From positions 744,001 to 808,000 of the forward strand of contig NC_064681.1 of NCBI RefSeq assembly GCF_023278565.1: a stretch of DNA of 64,000 nt. The letters run 5' to 3'. A model generated the notes under the pieces. That model saw only the letters and a list, made by a program, of their open reading frames with translations. It was not told where the DNA came from and did not search any database. The first letter of the stretch is position 1; every line of letters starts with the position of its first letter. The position numbers were made by a program, and so were the translations under genes. The DNA is from Colletotrichum lupini (lineage: Eukaryota; Ascomycota; Sordariomycetes; Glomerellales; Glomerellaceae). This document shows positions 21,450-34,300 of the stretch, in pieces.

Positions 21450-23468
21450 TTAGAACATAGCGCCCAACGGAGCTCCAAAGTTGGTGCTCTGCTTGAGCTT
21501 GAGGGGAATGTCAATTTCCTCGAGCTTGCTCTGCGACTCGGAGACGTCGTCTCTATCCGAGGAAGAAGCTCTGTCGCTGGTCGAACCCTTGTCGCTGGCG
21601 GCATCTGTGTCCGCCTTCGCTACGTAGAGATTCTCTTTCGCCTCCAAAGGCTCTCCGACGAGTTCCGGAGTTGGCGCCTTCATGCAAGTGGGAACGGCGT
21701 CGGCGCCGCTGCTCACGTCTTCAAGTTTTTCGGACAAACGCTTGAAGAAGATTTCGTCATGAGCAGGGATGTTGCGAACCATCAAGGGGCCCTTCAGGGC
21801 AACGTCGTCTGCCGCCTCCAACGTGGGGAGGGGCTCATCGGTACCGCGATAAGCGTCATCCTGAAGATCGGATGAGTCTGCTCTAGCCCTGACATCATAC
21901 AGCGTTGCCGGGTTCGAGCTCATGTCTGTCGGTGCCAAAGTCGGTGTAGAGCCTCCACTACCGTCAGCGACTGTCGGAACTTCTGTGCCAGGAGCTGTTC
22001 CCAGAACGGAGAGGGAATGGCTGGGCGTGTGGCCAGCGTGCATGACGAGCCTAGCAGGCTCGGGAGCGGCGAGCACCTCGAGGGTGTGTTCCTGAGTAGG
22101 GCTTCGCCTAGACTTGCCGGACTCTCCAGGCGGAGAGACGGCTCTGGAGGAGTTCTTTGAGTTTTCCGGAGTCATGCCGGAGTCGATGAATGTGCTCTTT
22201 TGAATAGCGGGTGCCTTGAGGGGGACGCCCTCAAGCTGAGGGTTGATAATTTGAATGTCGACAATGGGGACAGGCTCCTCGTCCTTGGGAGAGCCGAGGA
22301 AGTCGACGGGATCTGCGGTAGTGGGCTGCATGTTGGGGTTGAGTGGGATGAATGGCGAAGACTCTGGTTGCCTGGAAGGAGAAATCCGGGAACTACCAGG
22401 ACTAATAAAGTGAGATCGGATCTGGGCTGGCGAGACGGAGGCTGAGGAAGAGCCATTAGTCGGCCTCCGCTGTGCAGTGCCGTTCGAGAGGCCGAACCGC
22501 GCGTCATTGGGTTGCGAGGAGAATCCTGGGAAAGAAAGTTCAGTGGAGCCGTCGGCCCCACCTCGCGTTCCTGTTCCTGGAATTGCAACAGTGACGCCGG
22601 CGACTTTGCCCGCCTTCTCTAGCTCGGCTCTTTGCAACGCACCTTGCAGCCGAATCTTGTCATTGTCGATCGCTGCAACTTGCTCTTTGAGGCGGCGGAT
22701 CTGCTCCGTCAGGTCGTTCTTTTCGGCTTCCCATGCAAGACGTTCGTCTTCCATAATCATCCGCTCCTCCTTGTACACTTCCTCGACACGTTCGCGGTTG
22801 GCTTCCATGTACTTGCGCTCGGCTTCCCAGGCCTCCCGAATCCGCGCATTCTGCTGAGCGAGGCGTCTAATTATCTGTGCTGACGGAGGAGCCGAGGCTG
22901 CATCGGCAGATACTGATCGTGGGTGAGGCATTCCGTTTGGGGAGACTCTGGCCGTCGACGAAAACGCAGAGGGGTTGTGGCCGTTCAATTGTTCGAAATG
23001 ACTCGGCGAGACGACTCGTGGTACTTGGTCGTTCGAAATCGTCTCTCTGTAGCCGTTTGTGCCGTTGACGCCGTTGGGGTGTAAATGGGGTGAAAGAAGG
23101 CTTTGCGTTTGCGGCGGATAGCGCACAGCGCCGGATGATTGGGGAGAGTAAATGGAGTTGCCCGTGGCGCTCGTCGTCGTCGTCGTCGATCTATTGTCGA
23201 AATAACAGGAGCTCGCCATTCGATTGAGTGACAGCGGAGAGATGACGGCAGAGGGCGGCATATTGGGATCGTGGTCGGTAAAGGCCGATGGCAGAAAAGA
23301 GTCGGAGGCGAACATGATTAAGACTCTTGAGAAAGAAGGAGGCAGCTGGGGTTTGAGACCCAGGCAAGGAGCATCGACACCGGTGGTGGGATGGATGTCT
23401 TGGGGGGGCTTGCCGGCAGGGAGTGAGCGATGCGCAGTTGCAGCGTGCGTGCAGGAGGGATGACGCAA
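21450..23468 (-). CDS. Unrecognised coiled-coil, Ser/Pro-rich protein
   Basis: One long frame of 672 codons on the minus strand with no intron needed. The second in-frame ATG (23315, MFASDSFLPSAF) is the more likely start, giving 621 residues, because the first 51 residues are compositionally poor and resemble leader sequence. In that numbering residues 1-145 are Ser/Asn/Pro-rich. Residues about 146-236 form a highly charged helix likely to be a coiled coil (RIREAWEAERKYMEANRERV, RLKEQVAAIDNDKIRLQGAL). The rest is low-complexity, with SP/TP sites and an acidic-basic C-terminus ending in KLKQSTNFGAPLGAMF. No enzyme motif, signal peptide or membrane segment is seen. I do not recognise the family. 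A scaffold or phospho-regulated protein would fit the composition (inference). It converges with ISN1 and has a long upstream region dense in GGTAC words. Confidence 0.75.
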   Translation of the reverse strand: MRHPSCTHAATAHRSLPAGKPPQDIHPTTGVDAPCLGLKPQLPPSFSRVLIMFASDSFLPSAFTDHDPNMPPSAVISPLSLNRMASSCYFDNRSTTTTTSATGNSIYSPQSSGAVRYPPQTQSLLSPHLHPNGVNGTNGYRETISNDQVPRVVSPSHFEQLNGHNPSAFSSTARVSPNGMPHPRSVSADAASAPPSAQIIRRLAQQNARIREAWEAERKYMEANRERVEEVYKEERMIMEDERLAWEAEKNDLTEQIRRLKEQVAAIDNDKIRLQGALQRAELEKAGKVAGVTVAIPGTGTRGGADGSTELSFPGFSSQPNDARFGLSNGTAQRRPTNGSSSASVSPAQIRSHFISPGSSRISPSRQPESSPFIPLNPNMQPTTADPVDFLGSPKDEEPVPIVDIQIINPQLEGVPLKAPAIQKSTFIDSGMTPENSKNSSRAVSPPGESGKSRRSPTQEHTLEVLAAPEPARLVMHAGHTPSHSLSVLGTAPGTEVPTVADGSGGSTPTLAPTDMSSNPATLYDVRARADSSDLQDDAYRGTDEPLPTLEAADDVALKGPLMVRNIPAHDEIFFKRLSEKLEDVSSGADAVPTCMKAPTPELVGEPLEAKENLYVAKADTDAASDKGSTSDRASSSDRDDVSESQSKLEEIDIPLKLKQSTNFGAPLGAMF

Positions 23469-26409
23469 AAGCTGTTGGATGGCTTATTAGCGCAATTGCT
23501 CTCTCTCAGGGCGAGCGCCTCTTTGTGCCTTGGTCTTGGGGATACCTCGGTCGTGGGAACTTCTTGGGGTATGGTGAATTCCACAGCGAGGTATGCCAAA
23601 GAGTGAAGCCGAATTGGAATTTACCTAGCAATCGATTCGTCGGAAATCCGCCCTGGGGAGAATGTCGAAATGTAAAGATTCGCGCAAAGGTTGTGGTCTG
23701 GTAATTTGATTTGGTGGCGTAGAGTCGTCCGTTCCTTGGGTGAATCAGGTATGCTCCACTGGTGCGGATGTTGTATTCGTAGGTGAGTGTGTAGTTGTGT
23801 ATGTGTGTTTACTTGTACGGTACCGGTTCAATAGCGTCCAGCTCTGTGTCGAGGGAGAGACGAGACTTGGTGGTGAGTCGAAGTCGCGATCCAGGTCACG
23901 GCATGACTAGCCCGACGCATGAAAGTTGTTTCCTTGTTGGGAGCTTTTTGAGTCGCGAGGGAGAGGATAGAAGACGGAGAACGGGAGAAATGACGGCGGC
24001 GATGGGGTGGTTATTGTAAAATGGGATGAGTCGTCTCCTATGGATGTGTGGACTTCGTACCTCAGGTGCACCACTGCGGAGAGGCAGACCTAACGGAGAC
24101 GCAGTGAGGACGGGGAGCAAGAGGTGACCAGGGCGACGAAAAAGGGAACCTTGGGGCAAGCGCTACAAGGTACTTGATGGTCAGCCGGACAGATGTGAAT
24201 TTCGGAGGTAGTCTAGTAACGGGTGGGCAAGGTACCCATACCAACCAGTGACCGATTTCAGAAGGGGTTTTTGGGTGGATGTGCCGGTGAGGTGAGAGTA
24301 ATCGGTACCTTACCGCACCGTATTGCGGGTACAAATACTGAGGTGCGGTCTGTGACTCTGTTGTACCTAATTATTACGGTGAGGTATCCGTAGGGAACCT
24401 AAGGTGCTTTTGGTACAGAGGTTGGGCTGGACTGCCTGCCTTGGGTACTACCGAGTACGTAGTTGTAGGTGAGAGGTGCGCAAGTGTGGAACTGTGGATT
24501 TTGGCGACTGGGGGCAGCAGGGTAATAATGGGGAAATTCAGCAATTCAATTGCTTCGGTAGGGCGGCGCCAGCGGTAACTCCCATGCTCGATCCGCCTTT
24601 TATTCTCTCCGTCTCCAATGTCTGTCGCTCTCGTGACACGCGATCAGCCGGGGGAGAAGGGGTTGTCGGGTGTCTGTGTGCGTGTGTGTGGGTATTCGCA
24701 CGAAGAAGCGTGGAAGCATAGGCGGGCAGCAAGCAGATCAAGGGCCCGGGTTGGTTTGGGGGCGGAAGAAGAGGAGAAAGCAGATGGGAATGGACGAGTT
24801 CGGACTGCGTCTGGCGTTCCCTCGAGCCTTCGGATGCTTGTTCTTGAGTGGCTGTCCGTCCTTGAGCTTGAAGAATACCAATGAAAGATCTCCCTGAGTG
24901 AGAGTCGTGAGGGAGGCGGGATGTGCAGCCGTCGCCAAACGGAAGTGATTGCCTCGAAGCCGAATGCCCCTGTTCCTGCAACCTGCGCCTGTTCCTTTTC
25001 AGCTGGACCCTGAAGCCTCAAGAGACCCGATGCGGGATAGAGAGAGAGAGCTGTGGTGCTGAATTTGTCCGTCGGCACAGCAGGCGAGATTTGACAGCTC
25101 AGAGTGCAGGAGGACGAATGACCATCTGACAGGGGAACGGGACAGCAAAGGGACGGGATGCAGGCAAAGTTGGGGGAAAGCGCGCCAACGCGGAGGAAAG
25201 GGTCGTGCTTAATTGGTGGCAATATCCCCCTTGGTCTTCTTGGTCTCCTAAGGTATCCGTAGACCGTAGGACTTTTGGCGGTGGGGGAAGAGATGGACTT
25301 GGACCAAGAAATGTTCTAGGCAAGCTCTAGACGAGAAGAAGGAAGGTGAAGACACAATTTCGGGTTGTCGGTTCGGTAAAGCGGGAATTGGAGAGTTGAG
25401 GGGAAGATGGAGTAACCGCGGAAGGTTGGTGTATCCGTAAGCAACCGTCGTGAAGCACGCGGGAAAAGAAGGCGGGAAGGGAAGCCCAAGGCAACAAAGA
25501 GAATGGCCCAGAACAAGAGAGGGAATCACATGGCCGTCAAAGGCAGAGAAACAATGCAAGATGCAGGACTCTAGACTCTCTACCTTTCTGACTCTGGAGG
25601 TACTATCCTTGATTCAAAGTTCAGGCCGACGCTTGGAAGGAAAGGGCAGAAGGGGATCAGGCTAAACGGGATAACCCGAGCAATAGCACTTTGGTATTCT
25701 AGGTACGGATATTCGCAATGGAACCTCATTTGATCCCTTGGAGGCTCGGACGTGTTAGCCTTTTTCTTTCCCTTACATGAGCTCCGATGGGAATTGCGGC
25801 ATTGCACACTCCTGATGGCCATGTTCCCTACCTTTACTGTGTACACGTGTGCCGAGTCGGGTAGCACCTTGCCCATCTCAGGGTCCTCCACACCCATTTC
25901 CCACCAGCCCCCTCCCCTGCACTTTCCAAGATGTCCAAGGGCAGCCCGTACCTGCCTTACTTTACCTTTACAACTCGGAAAGTATCTTTTGAGCTCTCAA
26001 CTTGCCTGTGGAAGGGACGGGAGATGAGGAAAGACGACAGAAGTGTGTGCCTCAGGATTCGCAAACAAGCAAGGTACCGCCTGCCTGCCTGCCAAACATC
26101 CCAAGCTCGTTTCATCTTTTGCATCTCAGTCGCTCAAACGGTACAAGTCACTCCCATGAGTAGGGCTGTCCACATGTATCCGTTTTCACCAATTCTACCA
26201 GTAGTTGTCTTACATGCTGTCTGAAATTCTCGGTCGAATACCACAAAGGGAGTATACAACCAAAAGATAAGGATTCTTGGATTACATGGCCTTGAGCTAT
26301 TTGTCTCTGAAGCGCATCATCTACAGTCAATAGCCACCAGATCGTGGCGCGCTGAGCACAAGACGGTCGTCTAGAGCACCGCTCAGATACCAATATCCCG
26401 GGACACCTC

Positions 26410-26427
26410 ACCACACCACACCACACC
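26410..26427 (+). repeat. ACCAC pentanucleotide repeat
   Basis: Short tandem array of about three and a half ACCAC/CCACA units in intergenic DNA. Confidence 0.8.
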
Positions 26428-28322
26428 AAAGATTCAAGTACACGTTGCTGGTGCTGTCGTCCCAAACCCAGCTCAGCACAGGATGCAGGGGAAGCTTTTC
26501 CAGGGCGCAGCATTGGATCGAGCTGTGGTTTGGGTTCCAATCGGAGAGGGACGGCTTCGGGCCGCGAGGTTTGACTGATGATTCGACTGACTCTTGGTCT
26601 CTTCTTCGCCCTCCTTTCAACGCCCCAGACCATGTCCACGTTGCGCCGGAGCTATGCTTCAGATTGAGGTACGGAGTACAAAGAACCCAAAAGCCAAAGA
26701 GGATGATGGAAACGGGCGCATCAACGCCGTTTCTGCTCTCTCTGTCTCTCTCTCCCCTCTCTTCTTGACTCTCCCCCCTTTTTTTGACACGTGAAAGGGG
26801 ACCGGCGAGCGTTTGTCTGCTTTGTGTCCTTCCCTTGATACCCGTGCCACTCAATGCACCGTCAATTATCTGCTCGCAGTACGTACCTTTTGGTCTTCCA
26901 TTAGAGACTGACATTGTTAGCTCGAAACGACTGAACGGGAGCTGCCCTGATCTGCGTCTACCTGAATTGTTTGGCAGCATGTGGTCGCAGTCCGGTTCAG
27001 CTCGGACGTATGTACCTGCTTCATTGTCCGGCAGCACTTCGACACCCATCGAGGCAACAAAGATACATACGGCGACACCAGATTGAGGAAGGAGGTACGT
27101 ATATGGAGGTCCTGACCTATGAGATGTCTGCCCTGCCTGACGGACCATTGTGCCAGGGACGCGGAACCGTTCCTGATGCTCCTACCGTCGCTCTCTGCCC
27201 TCAGGTGCTAGATGATCGAGGTACGTACCTATCCGTACCTGGCTGTTCCCTCGAGACGTCTGTCCGGGGCGATAAGATGCCGACCCGTCTTTCTGGTTTG
27301 CAATTATTGGATCGCTTCCTATTGGATCGGCCTTATTCGACTTGCCCGCTGAGGGGCGGAGGGTCGTGCCTGTCCATCATCGAAAGTGGTGTACTCCGTA
27401 CGCAGTAATGTTCCAAGTTCCAATAGTGAACAGAAGACCGTCTAACTGTCATCTTCACAGGCACACCGGTGAACTCTCTCTTCACCGGGAAACAGCTTGA
27501 TCATTCCTCGTCATCGTATTTTGGCCAAGGACTGCCAGGACGCGTATCTCTCCGTCACCTCTGCCGTTAAGAACAAACATCTGGCAGAGAAAATCTTGGC
27601 CACAAGCACAACTCGTCTACAACCTGTTTAAGGACAAACATTGACCCTCTCGCCCTGTGCTGACTCCAGCTTCCCAGCTCTTCCAGGGCTAATCCCAACA
27701 TGGTCCTGGCTAGACAATTCTTAGGGATCCAGAAACTCACTAATCCCATGCCGACGCTACGGGCCATCTTCTCCGTTTACCCGGCCTTGCCTGGCCGCGA
27801 CAAAGGGGACGGGAGCCACGCACGCAGCACTGGGCGACACCCTCAGTTTCACTCAGAGCCCCGGGGTCCAGGCTGGTCAAAATTGCTCGCCCAAGGGCAA
27901 GATGGCACAGTCCGATTCCCAGACAATGCGCTCTCCCTCTCTCCTATACGCGAGATGCGAGAAAGTAACGGGCGGACCGATCCCTGACAGGGACGGTCGA
28001 GACGAGAAACTGCAGCTCGTGGCACATGGAGCCTGGGGTTGCTGAGTTGGCAATGCAGTTGCGACTTGCGAGAGCTTTACAGTAACAACATAGCGGAGAC
28101 TGATAGCAACAACGGTGACACGCAGTCGATGCAAGCAGCAAGTGGAAACCTGAGGGCGTATTCTGCTTGCGGTTTCTGCTCAGATTTCGTACCATGACTC
28201 ACAAACGCCAGTAAACGACTTGCCACACATTGCAAAAACACTCTGAGATCTCGCGGGCCTTAACATGGTGTTGCACTCGAAGCCGGATCGCTTGCTCGAG
28301 ACTTGCGACGAAACGGACGGCA

Positions 28323-28351
28323 GCGGGAACGGGAACGGGAGCGGGAACGGC
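28323..28351 (+). repeat. GGGAAC hexanucleotide repeat
   Basis: About five tandem GGGAAC-type units, one carrying GGGAGC. It lies in a frame that would encode a Gly-Thr repeat, but no supporting coding features surround it. Confidence 0.85.
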
Positions 28352-31300
28352 ATCTCTGCCGCCTAATCCACGCCCTACATCGATCTCTACCGTGTGTGAT
28401 GGTCCGTCGACGGATCACCCCAACAGCAACCCGTCTACGGGTACCACCTCACGTTTCGTTCCAGAAAATCTGAAAGAATCCCACAGCCCACACACTGCGG
28501 CGGACCACGGAGGGTGACTGCAGGTCCCAATAATATCGGTGACACCCAACTGCCACGTTGGCCAGTCTTCGCTCTTGTGCCTGAATTATCAGCCCTCCCA
28601 TCGCCCGTCAACGCCGCCGGATCTGGATTGGACTGCAGAAACCACATGGTTTGCTGGCGCTGTCAGCTGTCACCCGCGCCTCTTGGCCAGTTGGGCTTGA
28701 CTATTGAGGCCCTGAGACGATTGGGGGCGGTGTAAGCCCTTTGACGAGCGAGAGCTTATTCTCGGTCAGGTTCCAGTCCAGGACCACACCGCTGACGGGC
28801 CAATCGATGCGTTTGTCGGAACATTTTCCCTCGCTCAATCGATCGGGCCTTTTCCGAACTGCTCGATCCACCGTCTTCATGCCCACCTCGACTACTGATA
28901 CAGAAGGCAGCGAACCAGCCACGCCAGCTTAACAATTTTCCGTTGTAGAGGCTCTGGTCAAGTTGTTCTGCGGTGTACCCGTTCTTGTTGAAGAAAAGGG
29001 TGGAAGCCTCCGGTTTCAAGCATCAATCTAATTCTAGCGCGGTCTCCTAGCTGCGAGACGCCGCAATCGTCCCACGCCCCTTCACCCTCGTTGCTATTTT
29101 TTGCCTTGAGGCTGAGTTTTCACGATAACGGTACGGGGTACTTTGCTTGATCAAAATCCGTTACTGGTCACTGGCCGACTAGCGACTAGCTGACTTACCT
29201 CGAGTGGACATGACCCAACCTGTCAACCCTTCGAGCCTTTATTTGGTGACTTGGTCCCAATCACCAGCCACGCCTGGAGCGAATGATTCAAGAATAAGTG
29301 GCGCGGGGGCAACATAAATAATCACCGCCAGAGAAGGATTCTCACCCGCGGACCGCAAGAGAGTGACCAGAGCTGTGGGCCAGCATGTCATCACAGTTGC
29401 CTCACTGACGGCATTCCTGACTCGTTAAGTCCGATGGCTTCCGCTCTTCGTAACGGGACGCCTCCGGGCTTTCACCCCCGAATTCTGGACCCCGAACCGT
29501 CGCCGGCCCTTATCTCTCTGTCTCTGCTCCGGAACGCAGGCGGTAGGACGCCTCGGCAACCACGGCAGTCTGTCGGCCCTATTTTCCTCAATCCGGTGGC
29601 ATCTCGGGTCCCACTATTGCCTTGTCAGAGACTCATCTGATGGAAGAGGATCTGCGAAATGTGGTCCCCTTCTAGAGCCCACCTAGAACATTTTCTGCGA
29701 CGCCGTCTTGCTCTGGCGTGTCTAGCTCTCAGGAGTTCAGACAATTGCTGTCGAACCCACTCCCTGTACTGCTCGCGTCATACTCGGCGAGTCTGCTTTA
29801 GACAGAAACTTTTAGACTGCAGATACGTCTTAGCCCTGGCTTATCAAGCCCTGCTCGTCCCTGTTGAGGAGCTTCCTCTATTTAGTCGCTCGGCGGAAAT
29901 GTCATTCGTCAGCCGAGCCGCAAGTGTGGTGCTGGCATCACTTTTTTTCAGAATACCGCCGTTAACTGCCCGGTTGACGTCAACAATGCCTGCCGAGAGA
30001 GAGAAAACCGCGAGCGATATTCCTTTCTGTTCGTGGATATCTGGCTTGATGTCATTTCTCCCACCCTCGAAGGCTACTTTGCCATCCCAACCTCGAAGGT
30101 TTTCGGGTGGGATTCTCAGAGATGCCCGTCGGATATCGTGACCCATGGCATTGCATATCATACGGCACTAACGCAGGGCCAAACGACTGGCCGGACAACT
30201 TCGCCCATGCACAGGTTTTTGGCGCTGCTGCCCGAATCGCAGCGGCCTTCACTGACCAAAGAAATGAACGTGGTGGGGTAGAACGGGCGCGTGAGGGGAG
30301 AAAAGTCGACCGACCGGTTCTCTGCTTCACCGACTAATCTCAAAATCCTAGCCCCTCTAACCAACCTCCCACCCAAGACTCTCCAGCAGGGCCTGCTGTT
30401 CCAGGCCTGCATTGTGAAAGCCCCGCTTTACCGGCGCCAGCACACTTGTTGTTTGACCGTCTTGTCGACCAGCTCTTATGCCGTAGAGGCTTTAGTTCAT
30501 AAGCCTGAATTCACACACCTCTCGTGACTTTTTGGCGGTTTTGGAAGGTGAGAGTTCGTTCGGGCAGCAATGTTGACCGGTCGATTTGGAACTTTAAGGC
30601 TTTGCTGTTGAACCATTTCAAGAGGAAGGCGGTGAGTCGTTACGTGCATGCTGATAGAGGATGAGTTGAACCGGTGAGGGTGTGTTTACTTTACTCCTCA
30701 TCGTGGGATATTCGCTCGCCGCTTGGGATGTTGGTGTTCTCGTGGATTCTACTCGGAGGTGCGATGTTTGTGGTATGGTATTGGCCATTGCTCATAGTCT
30801 TGTGATGTGAGAACTGGGAACATGGGTGAACATATCTCGAGTTGTGTGGTATCCTCTGAGCTCGCATTATGGGTTTTCGATGACTCCCTTTCCACGTCGA
30901 AGATGGGGGAGCAGATGCCCTTTTTACGAAGTTGTTTACGCGTGTGCTGTTCCTTGGCGATATTTATATGTATAGAGACATGACGAAGAATACCACGTAC
31001 TCCCGTTCACCCTTCTGGTCTTATGTGATTGTCCTATGATGTTGATGTGATTGCGTAAGGATGGGTTCAGGAACGAGCTGGGAGGAGGGAAGCTGCAGGT
31101 TCCATGAGTTGAAGGTGACCTTTGTGGCGATGCCTTGTTGGCCTAGGTTGAAAGTCACTGGTCTAATATCGAGTTGGGCTCTATATGGCCATGTCGTCTC
31201 GATAATGTTATTGTAGACCTAGGAGATGGAGTACTGCAGAAGCAGAATGGAAATGTTTGAGCGCTAGATCTCTGGTTGTATGGCGGAGGTGGGATTTCTA

Positions 31301-34300
31301 TGTCTCAGAGACTTGCACACTTCTCGCCGATGTTTTTCGCCGCGTGGCAGCTTCGATGAAACAGACTTTTGATGGTATTGGCTTTATGAGGTTGTTTCTG
31401 GACGTGTTTCTCGTAACCATCGGCTCGGTCGTCAATTCTGAGCTTGAATGTTGGCGACGGTTGACAAGTTTGCAGTCTTTCAGTGACGAGGCTAAGCCAG
31501 AGAGGACGTAAATCTTGGTATTGAGGTTCAGTGCGGAGTTTGGGGTCTGAAGAGGGTGTTGACTGGCTCGTCGGGCACAACTGACGCTTATTTCAGCGGT
31601 CCTTGGTATGGTGTGGAAAGGATCTCGAATCGTATTCTGAGTTTGCTAGACTTTACCAACGGCGTTGATGGGCTCCTCCGATGGAAGTTATGCCCAGACA
31701 TGTCTTAACTCTGGGCGAGGAAGAGAACACGAGGGTCAATTGCTTTCTTTGTATGTTGTACTTACCGAGACCGCTTCTTTGAGAGGGCTGGTTTTCGGGT
31801 CCTCTCGTTTCCCCTAGCGATCTAGGCTTCTAGCGTATAGGTTGTGCTCATTTTCGAGATTCTGTTGAATCGGTGTCAATCCGGGGCAAGCTGACATTGA
31901 TAGGACTATCCCTCGCTGTGATCTAGAGATGAGTCACGGTAGGCTTTAGATCCAGACTCAAAGTGAAGCGAAGTGAACGCCCAATAGATACGTGACTTTT
32001 CCCGATGAAACATGGGTAGAAATAGCCCTCACTTGTACAGGTAAAAGTTCCTCCCATACTTGATGAAGTAGCGCCGTGTGCTGGCTGACGACCAGGTGAT
32101 CTTATGCCTCCGGCTCCCCGAGCAGAGAGGTAGAAGTAGAGAACGCCTTCAATTGAAGATAGAAACCCTTGACCGAGGCAACGGTCTCAGAGGTGGGATA
32201 CAAAACCCCTTACGTGATGAGGTCTACCACGAGGTCTCTTCGATATTGCCAGTCTACCGAGCGCCCATGAATGTTGCTCGTCCGTTGGCCGAGACCTAGA
32301 TCTTATAATCTCTCGGCTTCATTCATGGCATTAAGAGCCTCATGACAGCGAGTTAGTTCTGGATTTATGCCGTTGCACAACGGGAAGGAGCTCTGTGCCT
32401 TCCTCCTTCGTCTATAGCGCTTGATTATCTATTGCCAATATACCTCTATTTATGGCACCCAAATCGACCAAGCGACTTAGCCTAGGGCCCAACGTGAGTC
32501 CAGAAGCTACACTACCTAAGAGAACATTCTGGCTTCCCTAACCTCTCGATTAGTGATAATGTGTGCTCTTCAGACCTACGGTGGGCATTATATAGTTAAC
32601 CTCATACCCCCGTTGGTCTTCCTCTCCCCTTAGAGTATTCAATTCGGTACTTGTATAGTACGACGAGAGATAGCTATCAGCAGGCGGTGATCAAAAAGAG
32701 TTACGTAAACTGAACTGACTAACGAGGCATGAATCAGAAGAACCGACTTCGTTACTTCATGGTCCACCATGCCGAACAACTGATGAAGCAGGTCATCAAT
32801 GAGCGAGCTATTCAACTCGTGAAGAAGCCCACCGCAAAGGCAGACACCTTGGCGAGCCACCTTAGCCAGCGACCCTAGCACTTAGACGTTTGAATATTCA
32901 CTTACCAGCCGGCCCCTGAACTTCATAGCAACGACTTCGATCTTCCTGCGCGTATCCCGAGCGCCGTGCCTGCTACCTCTTCTGAGCCCCTTATAGCCTC
33001 TCACCTGCATGGATGATGCCAAACTGCTTCGTATCAACTACAAAGAAACGAACCGTACGGAGAGTGCTGGTTGAAGTCGAGACCTGCAGCCGGCTCTAGG
33101 CTGTTCAAGTACTCTGAAGTGACTTGATCGTACGCACTAATTTCGTTGAAACTCTTGATATATCTAGCAAATTGGCCCGGTTCTGTTGCCGGTCAACTAT
33201 AGTCTGTCGTTCTTCGAATCAAGCTTTCTTATATGTGGTAACGAATCAAGGCAGGTTGGCGATTCGACCAAAACACTTGTTGAAGTCACGTCAAGAGCTT
33301 TGTCCGTCTCTAGCTCGTCTGCCGCGATATGCTCCTTAGACCTACCACCGTTAAAGGTCGATCCGTATTTATCCTAAATGGTAGATAGGCTCGTGAACAC
33401 AAAATCCAGAACCTTGGGTCGATTTCTTTTAGTCTTCGCAGCAAAGTCTTTCTGAATTTGAATACTACTTGAACTCATAGACTGAGCTCTTCGCATTCAC
33501 TTGTCTCCTAGTCAAAATTTCCACCCGAAATCCATCATCAGCCACGCGTCCTAAGTTCAATTCGAGAATCCACTTTGTTTCTCTCCCCTTTTTACTGCTG
33601 AGAGAGTATTCTTCATGTATTAAACACTGAGGACAGGGGCCTCTGAGCTATCGTTTATTGATTCCGAGCTATTTCCCCAAGCTGCCGGGTCAGGGCCCTG
33701 GTCATGAAGACCTTCTATCCTTTGAGCTGTCTCGGCGGTTTGCGAGATACACGAGTACCTGAACGCTAAAAGGGACGGTAGGGCAATCAACAAGGAGCTC
33801 TGCAACGACCTCGAAGACAATCGAACGAGCTGCACATGTTGGATATGCTCAGCCCTCGGCGTCTTCTGGAACAGTACAAAAGGCTTCACCAGCTACTTTA
33901 CGCAACCGTGGCCACCGTGATCTTATGCCTATCACGCCGAGCGAAAGCTTGAAGATAATGCCGCGTTTCGACCCGAAACAGCCTGTAAACACAATGACGG
34001 AGGAGCCATATCTGAGGAGACCTGTATGCCCTCGAGTTCCTGTCCTGGGAAAACCATCATGTCGGTATGTGAGGCGATGCCCTCGGGTCAAGTACTTGAC
34101 GATGACGATACGCTCTTTTGGCGGCTCATTCGGACACCACATTAAGGGCACCAAGTCCCGGCCAGCGGCAGATTCAGAAGTGTCAACGCATTGAAGGGCT
34201 CCGATTGTTGCAGATCAAAGTCAGGGGTGACGCGGGAAGGCAGGAAACCATGTCGAAGCCGGTCGTGGAGCAGAAGTCAAATCGTTTCTTTCCAGGCAAT

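Noticed and set aside
26408..27148. 246-codon minus frame
   Set aside because: The longest frame in its area, but composition is mixed low-complexity, there is no recognisable motif, and it overlaps other frames. More likely chance in GC-balanced DNA.
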